Shown here: one piece after another, positions 16,452 through 25,446 of the stretch
Layout: each line of letters begins with the position of its first letter
Position numbering within the stretch: the stretch's first letter is position 1
Source of the DNA: Ignavibacterium sp.
GTDB lineage: Bacteria; Bacteroidota; Ignavibacteria; Ignavibacteriales; Ignavibacteriaceae
Direction of reading: 5' to 3'
DNA length: 64,000 nucleotides
Assembly: GCF_025998815.1 (NCBI RefSeq)
Contig: NZ_AP026678.1
Span: 1,674,001-1,738,000, forward strand
Position numbers and translations under genes: made by a program
The notes under the pieces: model-generated
Database searches by the model: none
Seen by the model: only the letters and a program-made list of their open reading frames with translations
Told to the model about the DNA's origin: nothing

Positions 16452-16780
16452 TGTCTTATCATCTTCTTAAATACTTCTAAAAAGTTTGGATTATTCTGAA
16501 AGTTTGAGTCATCTGCCAGATTCAATTCTTCGATGTTCATTTCTTTAAGGAGTGTTATACTCTGTTCACTTAAGCCAAGAATCAAAACTTTGTCATTTAC
16601 TTTTACAACTGATAAATATTTTTTTGGCATAAGCATGAGTGTTGTGATTATTCTGAGATTTTCTGAACTGAGTTTACTTCCCTTGAACTGATATTTTTTT
16701 ACAAACAATAAAACACCATAGAGCATCACAACTATCAGAAATAACGGAAAGACAAGTTTAAGAATTTCAAAAAAGGACAT
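16448..16780 (-). CDS. fliO: FliO-like flagellar export accessory protein
   Basis: A 110-residue protein with one N-terminal membrane helix (LKLVFPLFLIVVMLYGVLLF), a basic stretch and a small cytosolic domain containing MLMPKKYLSVVKVNDKVLILGLSEQSITLL. That last part is the FliO core pattern (x-L-x-V-x-x-x-x-L-V-L-G-x-x). FliO assists FliP assembly. Its position between fliN and fliP, touching both genes, supports the assignment. Confidence 0.88.
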   Translation of the reverse strand: MSFFEILKLVFPLFLIVVMLYGVLLFVKKYQFKGSKLSSENLRIITTLMLMPKKYLSVVKVNDKVLILGLSEQSITLLKEMNIEELNLADDSNFQNNPNFLEVFKKMIRQ

Positions 16781-17160
16781 TATGAAATTCCTTTGAATTG
16801 TGCAGCATCGTCAGTAAGGTTTACTATTCTTATTCCGAAGTGTTTATCAATTACAACAACTTCGCCTTCAGCTATTTTTTTGTTATTCACATAAATATCA
16901 ACCGGCTCACTTGCAAGTTTATCAAGCTCAATTACATAACCTCGCTCCAACTCGAGTATGTCTTTAATCTGCATCTGAGTTCTGCCAAGTTCAATGTAGA
17001 CATTCAGCTGAAGGTCTTTTATAAAATTAATTTTCTCACCGGCTTCAAAGCCCTGAAATTGTGATTCTTCAAACTGAGGAAATTCAGCAGCTGCAGCAGT
17101 TTTGGTTGCACCAGCTTTAACTTTTTGGTTTTCTGTTTGTTTATTTAATTCATCAGCCAT
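16780..17160 (-). CDS. fliN: Flagellar motor switch protein FliN
   Basis: A 126-residue protein. The N-terminal about 50 residues are low-complexity and charged. The C-terminal SpoA domain reads LQLNVYIELGRTQMQIKDIL, then ERGYVIELDKLASEPVDIYVNN and the conserved GEVVVIDKHFGIRI. FliN forms the bottom of the C-ring with FliM. It follows fliM by 10 bases. No CheC/FliY domain is attached. Confidence 0.96.
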   Translation of the reverse strand: MADELNKQTENQKVKAGATKTAAAAEFPQFEESQFQGFEAGEKINFIKDLQLNVYIELGRTQMQIKDILELERGYVIELDKLASEPVDIYVNNKKIAEGEVVVIDKHFGIRIVNLTDDAAQFKGIS

Positions 17161-17170
17161 AATTACTTCC

Positions 17171-18145
17171 TTAAAAAGAATTATCGGTTAAAAGATTCTT
17201 TGTTACTTTTACTGCTTTGTGGTTGTTTACTATTCCGGGATAACCATAATAAAAAGTTTTACCGTTTACTTTAACTGTAAGTTCTTCGTGAATTTTTTTA
17301 TCAAGAATTATCATATCGCCTTTTTTCAAATCGAGCATTTCCTGCAAAGTGATTGTAGATTTACCAAGTTCAACTGTAACCGGCAGCAAAACAGAATTCA
17401 GTTGTTTGCGAATCAGCTCCTGCGCACTCATTCCATTGTATTTGGTTGGACGAACTGAAGAAAGTTTTTTTGATGACAGCTTCGCAATTATCGGATCAAA
17501 TGCAAAAGTTGCAAAGCAGATATTCATGAAATAAGATTTTTCACCAAGAATAACTTCGAATGTTATCAGAAGAACAGATTCATTCGGCGAAGTCAATTGA
17601 ACAAAATCTACATCAGGTTCAAATCTTTCAGCAACGAAATCAAAATTGTCAATTATATGCCACGCTTTTTTCATATCGAGCATTACTTTCTCGACAACAG
17701 TCTGAAGAACCTTTTGTTCAATTGGAGTAATGATTTTTTGTTGCTTCGTACTGGTTCCGTTTCCGCCCAACAGACGGTCAACGAGTGCAAGTGCAAGATC
17801 AACATTAAGCTCAAGAATACCTTTAATATCAGTATGCTTGATGCTGAAAGTGAAAAGACACGCTGGATCAGGAACGGACATTACATATTCAGAATAATAA
17901 ATCTGATCAACAGTGTTCACGGACATATTAACAATTGTCTGAAGTTTAGTTACAAGAAATGAGCTGAAACTTTCAGCAAAGTTTTCGTGAATTGTTCTGA
18001 TAGTTCTTAGCTGAGTTTTAGATATTCTGTTCGGAAGACGAAAATCATAAGGTTGAATTTCGTTTTCTTCCTTTGGTTTAGAAGGTTCCTGTCCGCCACT
18101 TTTTAACAGGGCATCTATATCTTGTTGTGATACAACTTCAGGCAT
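17171..18145 (-). CDS. fliM: Flagellar motor switch protein FliM
   Basis: A 324-residue protein. The extreme N-terminus VVSQQDIDALLKSGG is the CheY-phosphate-binding peptide of FliM. A CheC-like middle domain follows (about residues 45-225). A C-terminal SpoA domain reads LPVTVELGKSTITLQEMLDL, followed by KKGDMIILDKKIHEELTVKVNG. This is the central switch subunit linking chemotaxis output to rotation sense. It starts 1 base after the fliL stop. Confidence 0.97.
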   Translation of the reverse strand: MPEVVSQQDIDALLKSGGQEPSKPKEENEIQPYDFRLPNRISKTQLRTIRTIHENFAESFSSFLVTKLQTIVNMSVNTVDQIYYSEYVMSVPDPACLFTFSIKHTDIKGILELNVDLALALVDRLLGGNGTSTKQQKIITPIEQKVLQTVVEKVMLDMKKAWHIIDNFDFVAERFEPDVDFVQLTSPNESVLLITFEVILGEKSYFMNICFATFAFDPIIAKLSSKKLSSVRPTKYNGMSAQELIRKQLNSVLLPVTVELGKSTITLQEMLDLKKGDMIILDKKIHEELTVKVNGKTFYYGYPGIVNNHKAVKVTKNLLTDNSF

Positions 18146-18146
18146 A

Positions 18147-18722
18147 TTATTGAATTATGAATTTGCTGAAATAAATATTGTTGATTTTAACACCGGGCAT
18201 TTTTTTCGAAAGATCAGAAATCATTTCTGTTTTCAAAGAATCCCGATATGCTGTATTGCTTAATTGTGGAACTGTTTTACTCGAGAGTAAAGTAATCACA
18301 GCATCTTTAACAATGATTACTTTCTCTTCCATCGTCTTTTTTGCTTCAGGTGTACTTAAGTCAAATCCAAGACTTGCAAGCACTAATGTTTTTCCATTTG
18401 TTTCAGCAGGATTAACAATAATGTCATCGAGGTTAAAAATATTTTCACCTGAACTTGTGTTCACTTCTTTCTCAGATGTCTTATCATCTCCTTCGGATTT
18501 AGTTTCTTTCTGTTCCTCAGAGGTCTGTTCTTGTTTAACCTCTTCTTTGTTCCCCGAATTATGATCCTTTGGAATTAGAATGTTTGCAGTAATAAAATAA
18601 ACGACTACAAGTTGGACAATAAAAAGCGGCAGACCAACAATTAAGAGTTTTGGTTTCATAGCAGAATTTTTCTTTAAGGTTTCTACAGGTTTCTGTTCTT
18701 TATTTTGTTTTTCTTCTTTCAT
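18147..18722 (-). CDS. fliL: FliL-like basal-body-associated protein
   Basis: A 191-residue protein with a basic N-terminal cytosolic tail, one membrane helix at about residues 27-50 (LLIVGLPLFIVQLVVVYFI), a long Glu/Lys-rich linker and a C-terminal FliL domain. That domain has FNLDDIIVNPAETNGKTLVL, ASLGFDLSTPEAKKTMEEKV and the terminal VKINNIYFSKFIIQ. FliL sits around the stator units. No Shine-Dalgarno sequence is visible before the ATG. The gene is first in the fliL-fliM-fliN operon, and a sigma-54-like element lies just upstream. Confidence 0.92.
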   Translation of the reverse strand: MKEEKQNKEQKPVETLKKNSAMKPKLLIVGLPLFIVQLVVVYFITANILIPKDHNSGNKEEVKQEQTSEEQKETKSEGDDKTSEKEVNTSSGENIFNLDDIIVNPAETNGKTLVLASLGFDLSTPEAKKTMEEKVIIVKDAVITLLSSKTVPQLSNTAYRDSLKTEMISDLSKKMPGVKINNIYFSKFIIQ

Positions 18723-18736
18723 TGCAGATTTGGTTT

Positions 18737-18752
18737 TTCAACCAATATGCCA
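18737..18752 (-). promoter_or_regulatory. Candidate sigma-54 promoter of the fliL operon
   Basis: On the minus strand the bases read TGGCATATTGGTTGAA. The -24 box TGGCA is intact and the -12 box has TTGA instead of TTGC, with the required 10 bases between GG and the -12 G. It lies between the flgE terminator and the fliL ATG, where a promoter is needed. A drawback is that the predicted start is only a few bases before the ATG. Confidence 0.35.
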
Positions 18753-18825
18753 CGAAATTTTAAGTGATTTTCTAATAAACAGAATTATCCGAATGAATAA
18801 AGTGGTTATTATTCAACAGGTGGTT

Positions 18826-18857
18826 AAAAAAGGGAGCCCATCTCTGAGCTCCCTTAA
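18826..18857 (-). terminator. Rho-independent terminator after flgE
   Basis: An 8-bp stem pairs 18830-18837 (AAGGGAGC) with 18848-18855 (GCTCCCTT). In the direction of flgE transcription it is followed by a run of T (18831-18826). It lies 18 bases after the flgE stop and separates the flgB-flgE operon from the fliL operon. Confidence 0.85.
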
Positions 18858-18874
18858 CGAGGGCTTAGGTGTGA

Positions 18875-20509
18875 TTATCTAACGAGGTTTGTTATTTCCT
18901 GAAGTAATGTATCTGAAACAGTTACTACTCTTGCACTTGCCTGAAATCCTCTTTGAGAAACAATCATTCTTGTGAACTCTTCTGACAAATCAACATTCGA
19001 TTGCTCAAGCGCACCGGATTGAATTGTTGTACCGGTCGTTTCACCGGGTTCACCTATGAGTGGATCGCCTGTATTTGCCGAAATTGTAAACATGTTTTCA
19101 CCAACACTAACCAATCCATTTAAATTCGGAAATGTTGCAAGAAGAACCTGAGCCAGCGGTCTGCTTTGTCCGTTTGTAAAGACACCGATTATATATCCAT
19201 ATTTATCTATGTTAATATTTGAAAGAGAAGCTGCAGCAGAACCGTTCTGAGAGAGCGCAGAAACAACCGAACTGGACGATGTTTGTGTTATTCCATTAAA
19301 TCCTTCGCCAAGATTCAGAACAATATTCTGCGGACTTGCACCACCATTAGGGGTAAAAGTTAATACCGGTGGATTTGGAGATATCGAAGCAATAGAACCA
19401 TCGGGATTGAAAGTTATGGTTCCGCTCGCACCGCTTAATGAACCATCGGCTGGAGGAACTGTGCAAGACCAATTCCAGTTATTGTTTGAGGTTTTGGTGA
19501 ATTTGATAGTCAGAACATGTGGTGATCCAAGAGAATCGAATATGGTTAAAGAACCTGTAACAATAGTAGGCTCTCTGTTTGAATCTACAGTTGAAGCAAG
19601 CGTAGTTGAATTACCTGTTTGTGTAACTGCAGTTGGATCAAAATTGAAGTTAATACCAAGGTTTACATCCTGAATGTTAATCGGAGCCGGAGCACCACCG
19701 TTTATAGTTAACATTTGACCGGTTGCAGGATCAAATACAACTGTTGCAGTTGTTGGTCCCACTACATTATTACCATTTGCATCCTGTAATACATAAGTCA
19801 TATCATAAGTATCAGCAGCAGTTTTAGTGTAGGTAACATTAAAAGAATATGCATTTCCATTCTCGTCATAGATTGTATTGGAGTCGGTTACCGAATCACC
19901 GATGTTAATGTTAGCGTTAATGTTTCCGGTTTCAAGATATAACTCTGATCTTGTGATACTTGATGAGCTGTCAAGATTTCCACCCCAGGTTATGTCTGTT
20001 GTAGCTACAGCAGGTAATCTGAGATTCGTGTCAATTACAATATCTTCAAGATAATTTCCCGGAGGAATGATACCTTCTTCATTTGCAACTTTACCTTGAA
20101 CAATTGCACCATTCTGTGAGTTTACTAATCTTCCCTGTGCATCAAAAATGAAAGCACCAGCTCTTGAATAAAATCTTTCACCATTGTTTTCAAGAATGAA
20201 AAGACCTTTACCCTGAAGCGCAAGATCAGTTACAATTCCGGTACCTTCAAATGTTCCCTGGGTCCAGTTTCTGTCAACGGAATTCATTTTCATTCCAAGA
20301 CCAATCTGGAATGTATTTGTGCCACCGGCAGTTTCTGTTGGGTTTGAACCGTAGCGAATAATTTTGTTGAATGTATCACTGAATGTAACACGAGAACCTT
20401 TGTAACCAATTGTGTTAACATTAGCGATGTTGTTACTGATAACATCCATCATTGCCTGATGGTTTCTTAATCCGGAAACGCCCGAGAAAAGAGAATTTAG
20501 AAGTGACAT
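18875..20509 (-). CDS. flgE: Flagellar hook protein FlgE
   Basis: A 544-residue axial protein. The N-terminus has SLFSGVSGLRNHQAMMDVIS, then NNIANVNTIGYKGSRVTFSD. GMKMNSVDRNWTQGTFEGTG and LALQGKGLFILENNGERFYSRA are in the D1/D0a region. A Thr/Asn/Gly-rich outer domain follows, and the C-terminus is QSGALEQSNVDLSEEF plus MIVSQRGFQASARVV. It forms the hook and is the last gene of the operon started by flgB. A good AGGAGG lies about 6 bases before the ATG. Tandem hairpins in the preceding gap may boost or control its expression. Confidence 0.97.
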   Translation of the reverse strand: MSLLNSLFSGVSGLRNHQAMMDVISNNIANVNTIGYKGSRVTFSDTFNKIIRYGSNPTETAGGTNTFQIGLGMKMNSVDRNWTQGTFEGTGIVTDLALQGKGLFILENNGERFYSRAGAFIFDAQGRLVNSQNGAIVQGKVANEEGIIPPGNYLEDIVIDTNLRLPAVATTDITWGGNLDSSSSITRSELYLETGNINANINIGDSVTDSNTIYDENGNAYSFNVTYTKTAADTYDMTYVLQDANGNNVVGPTTATVVFDPATGQMLTINGGAPAPINIQDVNLGINFNFDPTAVTQTGNSTTLASTVDSNREPTIVTGSLTIFDSLGSPHVLTIKFTKTSNNNWNWSCTVPPADGSLSGASGTITFNPDGSIASISPNPPVLTFTPNGGASPQNIVLNLGEGFNGITQTSSSSVVSALSQNGSAAASLSNINIDKYGYIIGVFTNGQSRPLAQVLLATFPNLNGLVSVGENMFTISANTGDPLIGEPGETTGTTIQSGALEQSNVDLSEEFTRMIVSQRGFQASARVVTVSDTLLQEITNLVR

Positions 20510-20545
20510 AATGACCTCCTGATAATTTAAGTTTTTTGTTAAAAA

Positions 20546-20599
20546 GTGTCCGACTTCAGTCAGTCCATCGGACCGGGCGTCCTTTTGAGGTCCCGCCCG
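20546..20599 (-). promoter_or_regulatory. Tandem hairpin leader in the gap before flgE
   Basis: Two perfect 6-bp stems lie side by side in the 110-base gap upstream of flgE. 20574-20579 (CGGGCG) pairs with 20594-20599, with an extra CC/GG inside, and 20548-20553 (GTCCGA) pairs with 20568-20573. The region is far richer in G+C than its surroundings. After the second hairpin, in the transcription direction, there is a short T run (ACTTTTTAAC). It could be an attenuator, an mRNA processing or stability element for the abundant hook protein, or a weak terminator. No known riboswitch consensus was recognised. Confidence 0.6.
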
Positions 20600-20619
20600 T
20601 AACAGTTAATTAATTTTTT

Positions 20620-20991
20620 TTATGCAAACACTACTGAATCAATATTTGTGAACACATTTTCATTACCACTTTCAACTGGTAAAGCTGTAATGATTGTTCT
20701 GTTCGGGATGTTTACGATAAATGCTGTTGAGTTCATCATAACAAGAGAATCCTTTGCTCCTTTCTGTTCTGCTTTCTCAACTGCAGTGTTTATCTTCAAC
20801 ATATCATCATCACTTAAGCTGATGTTTCTTTCCTCAAGTCGCTTCAGCGCGTGATGAGAAAATTTTAGTTTCTCAAGTTCTTGCTGAAATATTGATTCAA
20901 AACTTTCAGCAGAACTTTTATTGCGTACCTGTTCGCCATCATAATTATTGATTGGCAGAAAAGGTACTTTGATTCCATTTATTTCGTACAT
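20620..20991 (-). CDS. Flagellar operon protein of the TIGR02530 type
   Basis: A 123-residue protein matching the small family encoded between flgD and flgE in many bacteria. The conserved core KFSHHALKRLEERNISLSDD is followed by KINTAVEKAEQKGAKDSLVM and by FIVNIPNRTIITAL with the C-terminal NVFTNIDSVVF. Function is not established; the conserved location between hook-cap and hook genes suggests a role in hook assembly. It starts immediately after the flgD stop. Confidence 0.88.
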   Translation of the reverse strand: MYEINGIKVPFLPINNYDGEQVRNKSSAESFESIFQQELEKLKFSHHALKRLEERNISLSDDDMLKINTAVEKAEQKGAKDSLVMMNSTAFIVNIPNRTIITALPVESGNENVFTNIDSVVFA

Positions 20992-21675
20992 TTAGTTTCC
21001 TCCGTTTGAAGGTTCGAAAATTTCGAGTATGTCAGAAAGATTGAATTCAGTTCCGTTGATTAAAAGTTTTGTTCCGAATTCTGTAAATCTAACTCCACCA
21101 ATTTTTCCAAGAACATACTTAGAAACTGTAATCGGTTGATCATTTGCATCTATCGCTTCAACTTCAAATCTGTATTTACCATAAGGTACAGTGTTACCAT
21201 TATTATCGGTGAAATCCCAGGAAAGTTTATTGTCGCCTGCATTAGCCGGAGCGTTTTCTATTGTTTTTATCAGAGCTCCATCTTCATTATAAATTTTTAC
21301 TGTTACATTTGTTGCACGCGAACCTAAACTATAACCAATTGTTTGTGTTTCCTGTCCGTTAAATTGAAAAGTATTGGTAGAAAGTTTTGCTTCCTTCCCG
21401 ATAAAGGTTGCAGCAAGAGTATTATTTATTGACTGAGTCAGATAAAAGTTTGCATCAATACTTGTCTTCATCTGATCATTAAGATTGAGTAACTGCTCGA
21501 GTGAGCTGAATTGTGCAAGCTGTGCTGCAAACTCTGTCGATTCCATTGGATTTAATGGGTCCTGGCTTTTCATCTGTGTTAACATCAACTTGAGAAAATC
21601 ATCTTTTCCTAAAACTGATTTTCCCATTGGTGTGTTATTCAAATATCCTAAACCACTTGTAATTCCTGTTTGCAT
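20992..21675 (-). CDS. flgD: Hook-capping scaffold protein FlgD
   Basis: A 227-residue protein. The N-terminal FlgD motif is [20 protein letters not shown], then [20 protein letters not shown], both nearly consensus. The C-terminal part contains a FlgD Ig-like domain ([20 protein letters not shown]) and a Tudor-like segment. FlgD caps the growing hook and is removed on completion. It lies 10 bases after fliK, a usual pairing. Confidence 0.97.
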   Translation of the reverse strand: MQTGITSGLGYLNNTPMGKSVLGKDDFLKLMLTQMKSQDPLNPMESTEFAAQLAQFSSLEQLLNLNDQMKTSIDANFYLTQSINNTLAATFIGKEAKLSTNTFQFNGQETQTIGYSLGSRATNVTVKIYNEDGALIKTIENAPANAGDNKLSWDFTDNNGNTVPYGKYRFEVEAIDANDQPITVSKYVLGKIGGVRFTEFGTKLLINGTEFNLSDILEIFEPSNGGN

Positions 21676-21685
21676 AAACTTTCTC

Positions 21686-24370
21686 CTATACTAAATATTC
21701 ATAAGTGTTGTATCCCAAGTTTCTCACAGTTTTCTTTTCCTCTGCAATTTCAACTTTTGGATTATCAACCTGTGATTTCTTTTTACTCTTTTGTTTTGTC
21801 TGTTCCGGATTTCTCTGCTCTTCAGATGAAACTGTAACATTCACATTGTTAAGATTTACTCCTTGTTGCGACATAGTTTCTCTGAGCTGCGGAAGATTAT
21901 TAACTACAATTGATTTTGTCTGCTCATTCCCCACTTCGATTTTAGCGCTCACATTATTATCGTTTGTATCAAGCAAGATTTTTATACTTCCTAATTCTTT
22001 TGGCGATAATTTTATTTCAACCGAATGATTCTGTTTGGAATAATTAACTATTTCAGATTTCTGGATTACTTCCTGTTTATCAAGAATCTGCAAAAACTTT
22101 TCAAGTGTTTTTGATTCAACCGGACTTTTAATAAAATGTTCAATTATTGTCTTATTGTTTAACAGATGTGGTTTATTATCTAGCGGAATACTTCCCTTAC
22201 TGGAATCAATTAACTCGGACTTGAAAGTTTTATCATTCAGAATATTATCTTCATCATTCACTTTGTTTGCAGCAACTGAAGAAGGACTTTTCTCTTGCTT
22301 ATTTTGATTTTCAAAGTGTTCTTCGTTTTTAGTATCAGCATTTTTTAGTTTTATATCCGGTTCAATTACTGTTTTATGAGATTCAAACTTTATTTCGTTG
22401 GCAGATTTATTCGTTTGGATATTTTCAGAAACTTTTTCATTTGTTATTGAATGCTGCGAGATATTTTTATTTGTTACCTCATTAGCATTTTGAATTGGTT
22501 GTTCAGAAGTATTATCTATTACGGAAACAATTTTCTTTTCACCCGAAAATTTTAATTGTAATACATTTTCTTTTGATGCGGTCTTCTCACTAAACTCATT
22601 AATATCTTGCTCAGAATCAGTTTTAATTTTCTCTGTAGTTTTTCCCAGATGATTTTGTGAAGATGAATCTTCCAAATTAAGCTTAACTTTATTTTGGAAA
22701 TTATTGATCGATGATTTTTGATTTTGATCTTGAATTACTTCCTTATCAGTAGTTGGTTTTACAAATGAGTTCTTATCCTCAAAATTATTTTTAATCTGAC
22801 TTAAACTTTTTTCAAAGACTAAATCCCAATCCTGGTAATCAGCTATTAAAGGCAATCCAGCACGACTTATTCTCGGCTCATCAGTTTGTGAACTTATTAT
22901 TGTTGGTAAATCTTTTTCCGAAAGTTGCGAAACATTATTTGTGATTGATTTGAAAAGATTACCTGATTTCATTTTACTGAAATTCTGGACTGTGAGATTT
23001 GAACTAAGTTGACCAGACTGATTAGTATCACTTAACTTTTTATCGTGTAAAATTTTTCCTGTGATCTGATTTTCATCTTTTGGATAAACGCGCTGTGATT
23101 TTTCTTTAATTACAATTTTAACCTCTCTTATATCCTCAAACTTATGTTCAGGGATTTCACCTTGCTGTTTTATTACAGGACTTTCTGATTTTAATTCTTT
23201 TTCAACAGTAATATTTTGTTCTTGATGAACTGATTTTGCGTGAGTTGAAGTCAAACCAGATGTTTCTTTATCCTGATGCTGTCTTGAAGTTACATTAACA
23301 TTTTCTAATCTCTCAGTCTGATTTGATACTTTATTTTCAAGTGTATTATCATATTTAACATTAGTCTCTGTAAACAAGTTCTTTGTGTTTATCGAAGAAT
23401 TATTATGAGTTTTATAGTTCTCGCTGGATAATTCAGATAGTAATTTACCGGATAGTTTAGGTTTTACAGTTTCAATAGTTTTTTTATTTATTGTATTTAA
23501 TAATTCCTGCTCAGGTGTTTTATTTGCGGAATTTATTTCTTCGTTATTTGTTCTATCAGTGTTAACTGAGGTTTTTAAATTTTGATCTTTATCATTATTA
23601 AATAACCTGACTTCATCCGAAGAATTTTTAACTGAATGATTTTCTTTTTCACCTGACATGGATTTAATTTCTTCACCAGCTTTCAATTCAGCAGATTCAG
23701 TTGAGACAAAGTTTTTTACTGTACTCGTTTCTGTTTTATTATCAAGCTGAACTTTTGACTCTTGTTCAGAAGTAGCAATAAGATTTTCAACATCAAATAA
23801 TATTTGCTTTCCGTTTGCACCAATCACAAATGAGAAAGATTGATTGCCATCAATTAGTTTTGATAGATATTCAGAGAACTGAGAGAGATTTTCTTTAGTA
23901 ACTTTTTTTGTCTCAACTAAATTTTTCGAAACATATCTTATTTCAACTTCCTGATTTTGATTATTCGTTTCAGTAAGAATATTCTTGATCAATGTTTCAA
24001 TACTCTTCAGAAACTGATTTTTATCTGTTGTAATCTTGTTTAAATCAAGAATCAGACTTTCTGATTCAACTTTCGTTTCGCCATTTGCTGAATTGAATAA
24101 TTTGTAAAGCTCTTCAATAACTTTAACAGAAGAACTCAATTTACCGTGCGTCTTATTCTCTAATGGAGATGAATTGGATAGAAATATTGTTTTGTGATCG
24201 AGTAAAGTGCCACCAATGTTTTCAGGTATGAAATTCGACTCTTCGTTTTCACTTTTAATTTTTATTATCTCTGAAAACAAATAAGAAAAACCATTTGCAT
24301 CCGTTTCGGATGTTTGATTTTCAGTTTTCGGATTAAATAATTTTGACAGAAATAATGAATTGATAAGCAT
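21686..24370 (-). CDS. fliK: Hook-length control protein FliK, greatly expanded
   Basis: An 894-residue protein of which only the last about 130 residues resemble the FliK/Flg_hook C-terminal domain: [40 protein letters not shown] and [19 protein letters not shown]. That domain interacts with FlhB at the export-specificity switch. The preceding about 700 residues are Asn/Ser/Lys/Glu-rich and look disordered, as expected for a molecular ruler but about twice the length of enterobacterial FliK. It overlaps the upstream MotE-like gene by 1 base and is followed by flgD. Confidence 0.9.
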   Translation of the reverse strand: MLINSLFLSKLFNPKTENQTSETDANGFSYLFSEIIKIKSENEESNFIPENIGGTLLDHKTIFLSNSSPLENKTHGKLSSSVKVIEELYKLFNSANGETKVESESLILDLNKITTDKNQFLKSIETLIKNILTETNNQNQEVEIRYVSKNLVETKKVTKENLSQFSEYLSKLIDGNQSFSFVIGANGKQILFDVENLIATSEQESKVQLDNKTETSTVKNFVSTESAELKAGEEIKSMSGEKENHSVKNSSDEVRLFNNDKDQNLKTSVNTDRTNNEEINSANKTPEQELLNTINKKTIETVKPKLSGKLLSELSSENYKTHNNSSINTKNLFTETNVKYDNTLENKVSNQTERLENVNVTSRQHQDKETSGLTSTHAKSVHQEQNITVEKELKSESPVIKQQGEIPEHKFEDIREVKIVIKEKSQRVYPKDENQITGKILHDKKLSDTNQSGQLSSNLTVQNFSKMKSGNLFKSITNNVSQLSEKDLPTIISSQTDEPRISRAGLPLIADYQDWDLVFEKSLSQIKNNFEDKNSFVKPTTDKEVIQDQNQKSSINNFQNKVKLNLEDSSSQNHLGKTTEKIKTDSEQDINEFSEKTASKENVLQLKFSGEKKIVSVIDNTSEQPIQNANEVTNKNISQHSITNEKVSENIQTNKSANEIKFESHKTVIEPDIKLKNADTKNEEHFENQNKQEKSPSSVAANKVNDEDNILNDKTFKSELIDSSKGSIPLDNKPHLLNNKTIIEHFIKSPVESKTLEKFLQILDKQEVIQKSEIVNYSKQNHSVEIKLSPKELGSIKILLDTNDNNVSAKIEVGNEQTKSIVVNNLPQLRETMSQQGVNLNNVNVTVSSEEQRNPEQTKQKSKKKSQVDNPKVEIAEEKKTVRNLGYNTYEYLV

Positions 24371-25008
24371 CAGTCATACCTTATTATTCTTTGAGCAATT
24401 TCGGGACTTAATTCAGAAACAATTTTTGCTGCACTTTTTTTATTCATTGTGTAAATGATATCTCTCGCTACATTATCGGAATAGTTCTGAATTATTTTAG
24501 ATGCTTTGGAAGGTTCCATCTGCTCAAGAAGCTTAGATACATTTTTTAACCAGTTTGAATAAGATGAATCACGCTTTTGTTGCCTGACATCATTGTTTTG
24601 AATATTCTCATTTGATGCAAACTTTGGTTCAATTTTATTTAAATCTGCTTCCGGTTTTTTTTCAATTTGTTTTTCCAATTCCTTTTTGGAAATATTTTTA
24701 ATATCTGATTCGACATTAGTCTCAGAGATTACTTTTTGTTCGTTCAGATTAACACTTAAAACTGAATCAGTTTGTGTTTCGGGAATTGTTAGTGAATCAT
24801 TTTTTGTTTCAACTTTTAAATCAGCAGATGTGATGTCATTTTCTTTACTTGACTGTGTGGAATCCTTCATCTGATTGACTGTCTGGTTTCTCGGTGTGAA
24901 ATCAAATTGGAAAATGTTATTGAATTGTCCATTCAAATAGATGATTACACCGGTTACAACAATAAATGCAAAAACAAATGGTAAAGTATTCAGTATGTAT
25001 GTTTTCAT
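24370..25008 (-). CDS. MotE/YlxF-like protein with MgtE-N-type domain
   Basis: A 212-residue protein: one N-terminal membrane helix (LPFVFAFIVVTGVIIYL), a charged helical linker and a C-terminal domain of the MgtE intracellular N-type. That domain reads LKNVSKLLEQMEPSKASKII, NYSDNVARDIIYTMNKKSAA and KIVSELSPEIAQRII. This layout and the place between fliJ and fliK match YlxF/MotE, a periplasmic chaperone for the stator protein MotC in alphaproteobacteria and an orphan in other phyla. The orientation of the C-terminal domain (outside) is inferred. Confidence 0.8.
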   Translation of the reverse strand: MKTYILNTLPFVFAFIVVTGVIIYLNGQFNNIFQFDFTPRNQTVNQMKDSTQSSKENDITSADLKVETKNDSLTIPETQTDSVLSVNLNEQKVISETNVESDIKNISKKELEKQIEKKPEADLNKIEPKFASNENIQNNDVRQQKRDSSYSNWLKNVSKLLEQMEPSKASKIIQNYSDNVARDIIYTMNKKSAAKIVSELSPEIAQRIIRYD

Positions 25009-25439
25009 TTTTTATCCCGACTAAAATTCTGAATCGCAATCTCATCGAATTGCTTCAGCTCATTTTTATTTTCTTCTTTTAAAAATTCTTTGTGCTGATG
25101 ATCCTCAAGTTGAGTTAAAATTTTTTTCTCTTTTGCTCTCTGCATTACTTCAGAAATTTTTCTTTTCTTTTCCTGCTCAAGTCTAGTTAATTCTGCTTCT
25201 TCATTTTTTATTCTGAGTGTAAGTGAATTTTTATAGCCACCAAGAAATTTCAATTCTGAAGCCGTCATTCTTGGCTTTATATTATTTCTTAATGAATTAA
25301 CCTCTTCAATCAATTTTTCTCTTAACTTCTGATGGTCGTTGATATAGTTGTTTATAACAGCCAATTCTCTTTTAGCTTTCTTTTCATAATTTTCTTTTAC
25401 TCTTTTAACCGAATCCAATCTGAAAATAAATTTTGCCAT
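25005..25439 (-). CDS. fliJ: Flagellar export chaperone-escort FliJ
   Basis: A 144-residue coiled-coil protein beginning MAKFIFRLDSVKRVKENYEK, the FliJ opening (F-x-F-x-L-x-x-V-L-x-x-R/K). It is helical and Lys/Glu-rich to the end. FliJ forms the central stalk of the FliI ATPase ring. It follows fliI by 7 bases and overlaps the MotE-like gene by 4, the standard fliI-fliJ order. Confidence 0.9.
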   Translation of the reverse strand: MAKFIFRLDSVKRVKENYEKKAKRELAVINNYINDHQKLREKLIEEVNSLRNNIKPRMTASELKFLGGYKNSLTLRIKNEEAELTRLEQEKKRKISEVMQRAKEKKILTQLEDHQHKEFLKEENKNELKQFDEIAIQNFSRDKK

Positions 25440-25446
25440 AGTTTAT

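Noticed and set aside
20546-20599. Cyclic-di-GMP or other known riboswitch before flgE
   Set aside because: The hairpins lack the conserved core sequences of the GEMM-type and other riboswitches I know.
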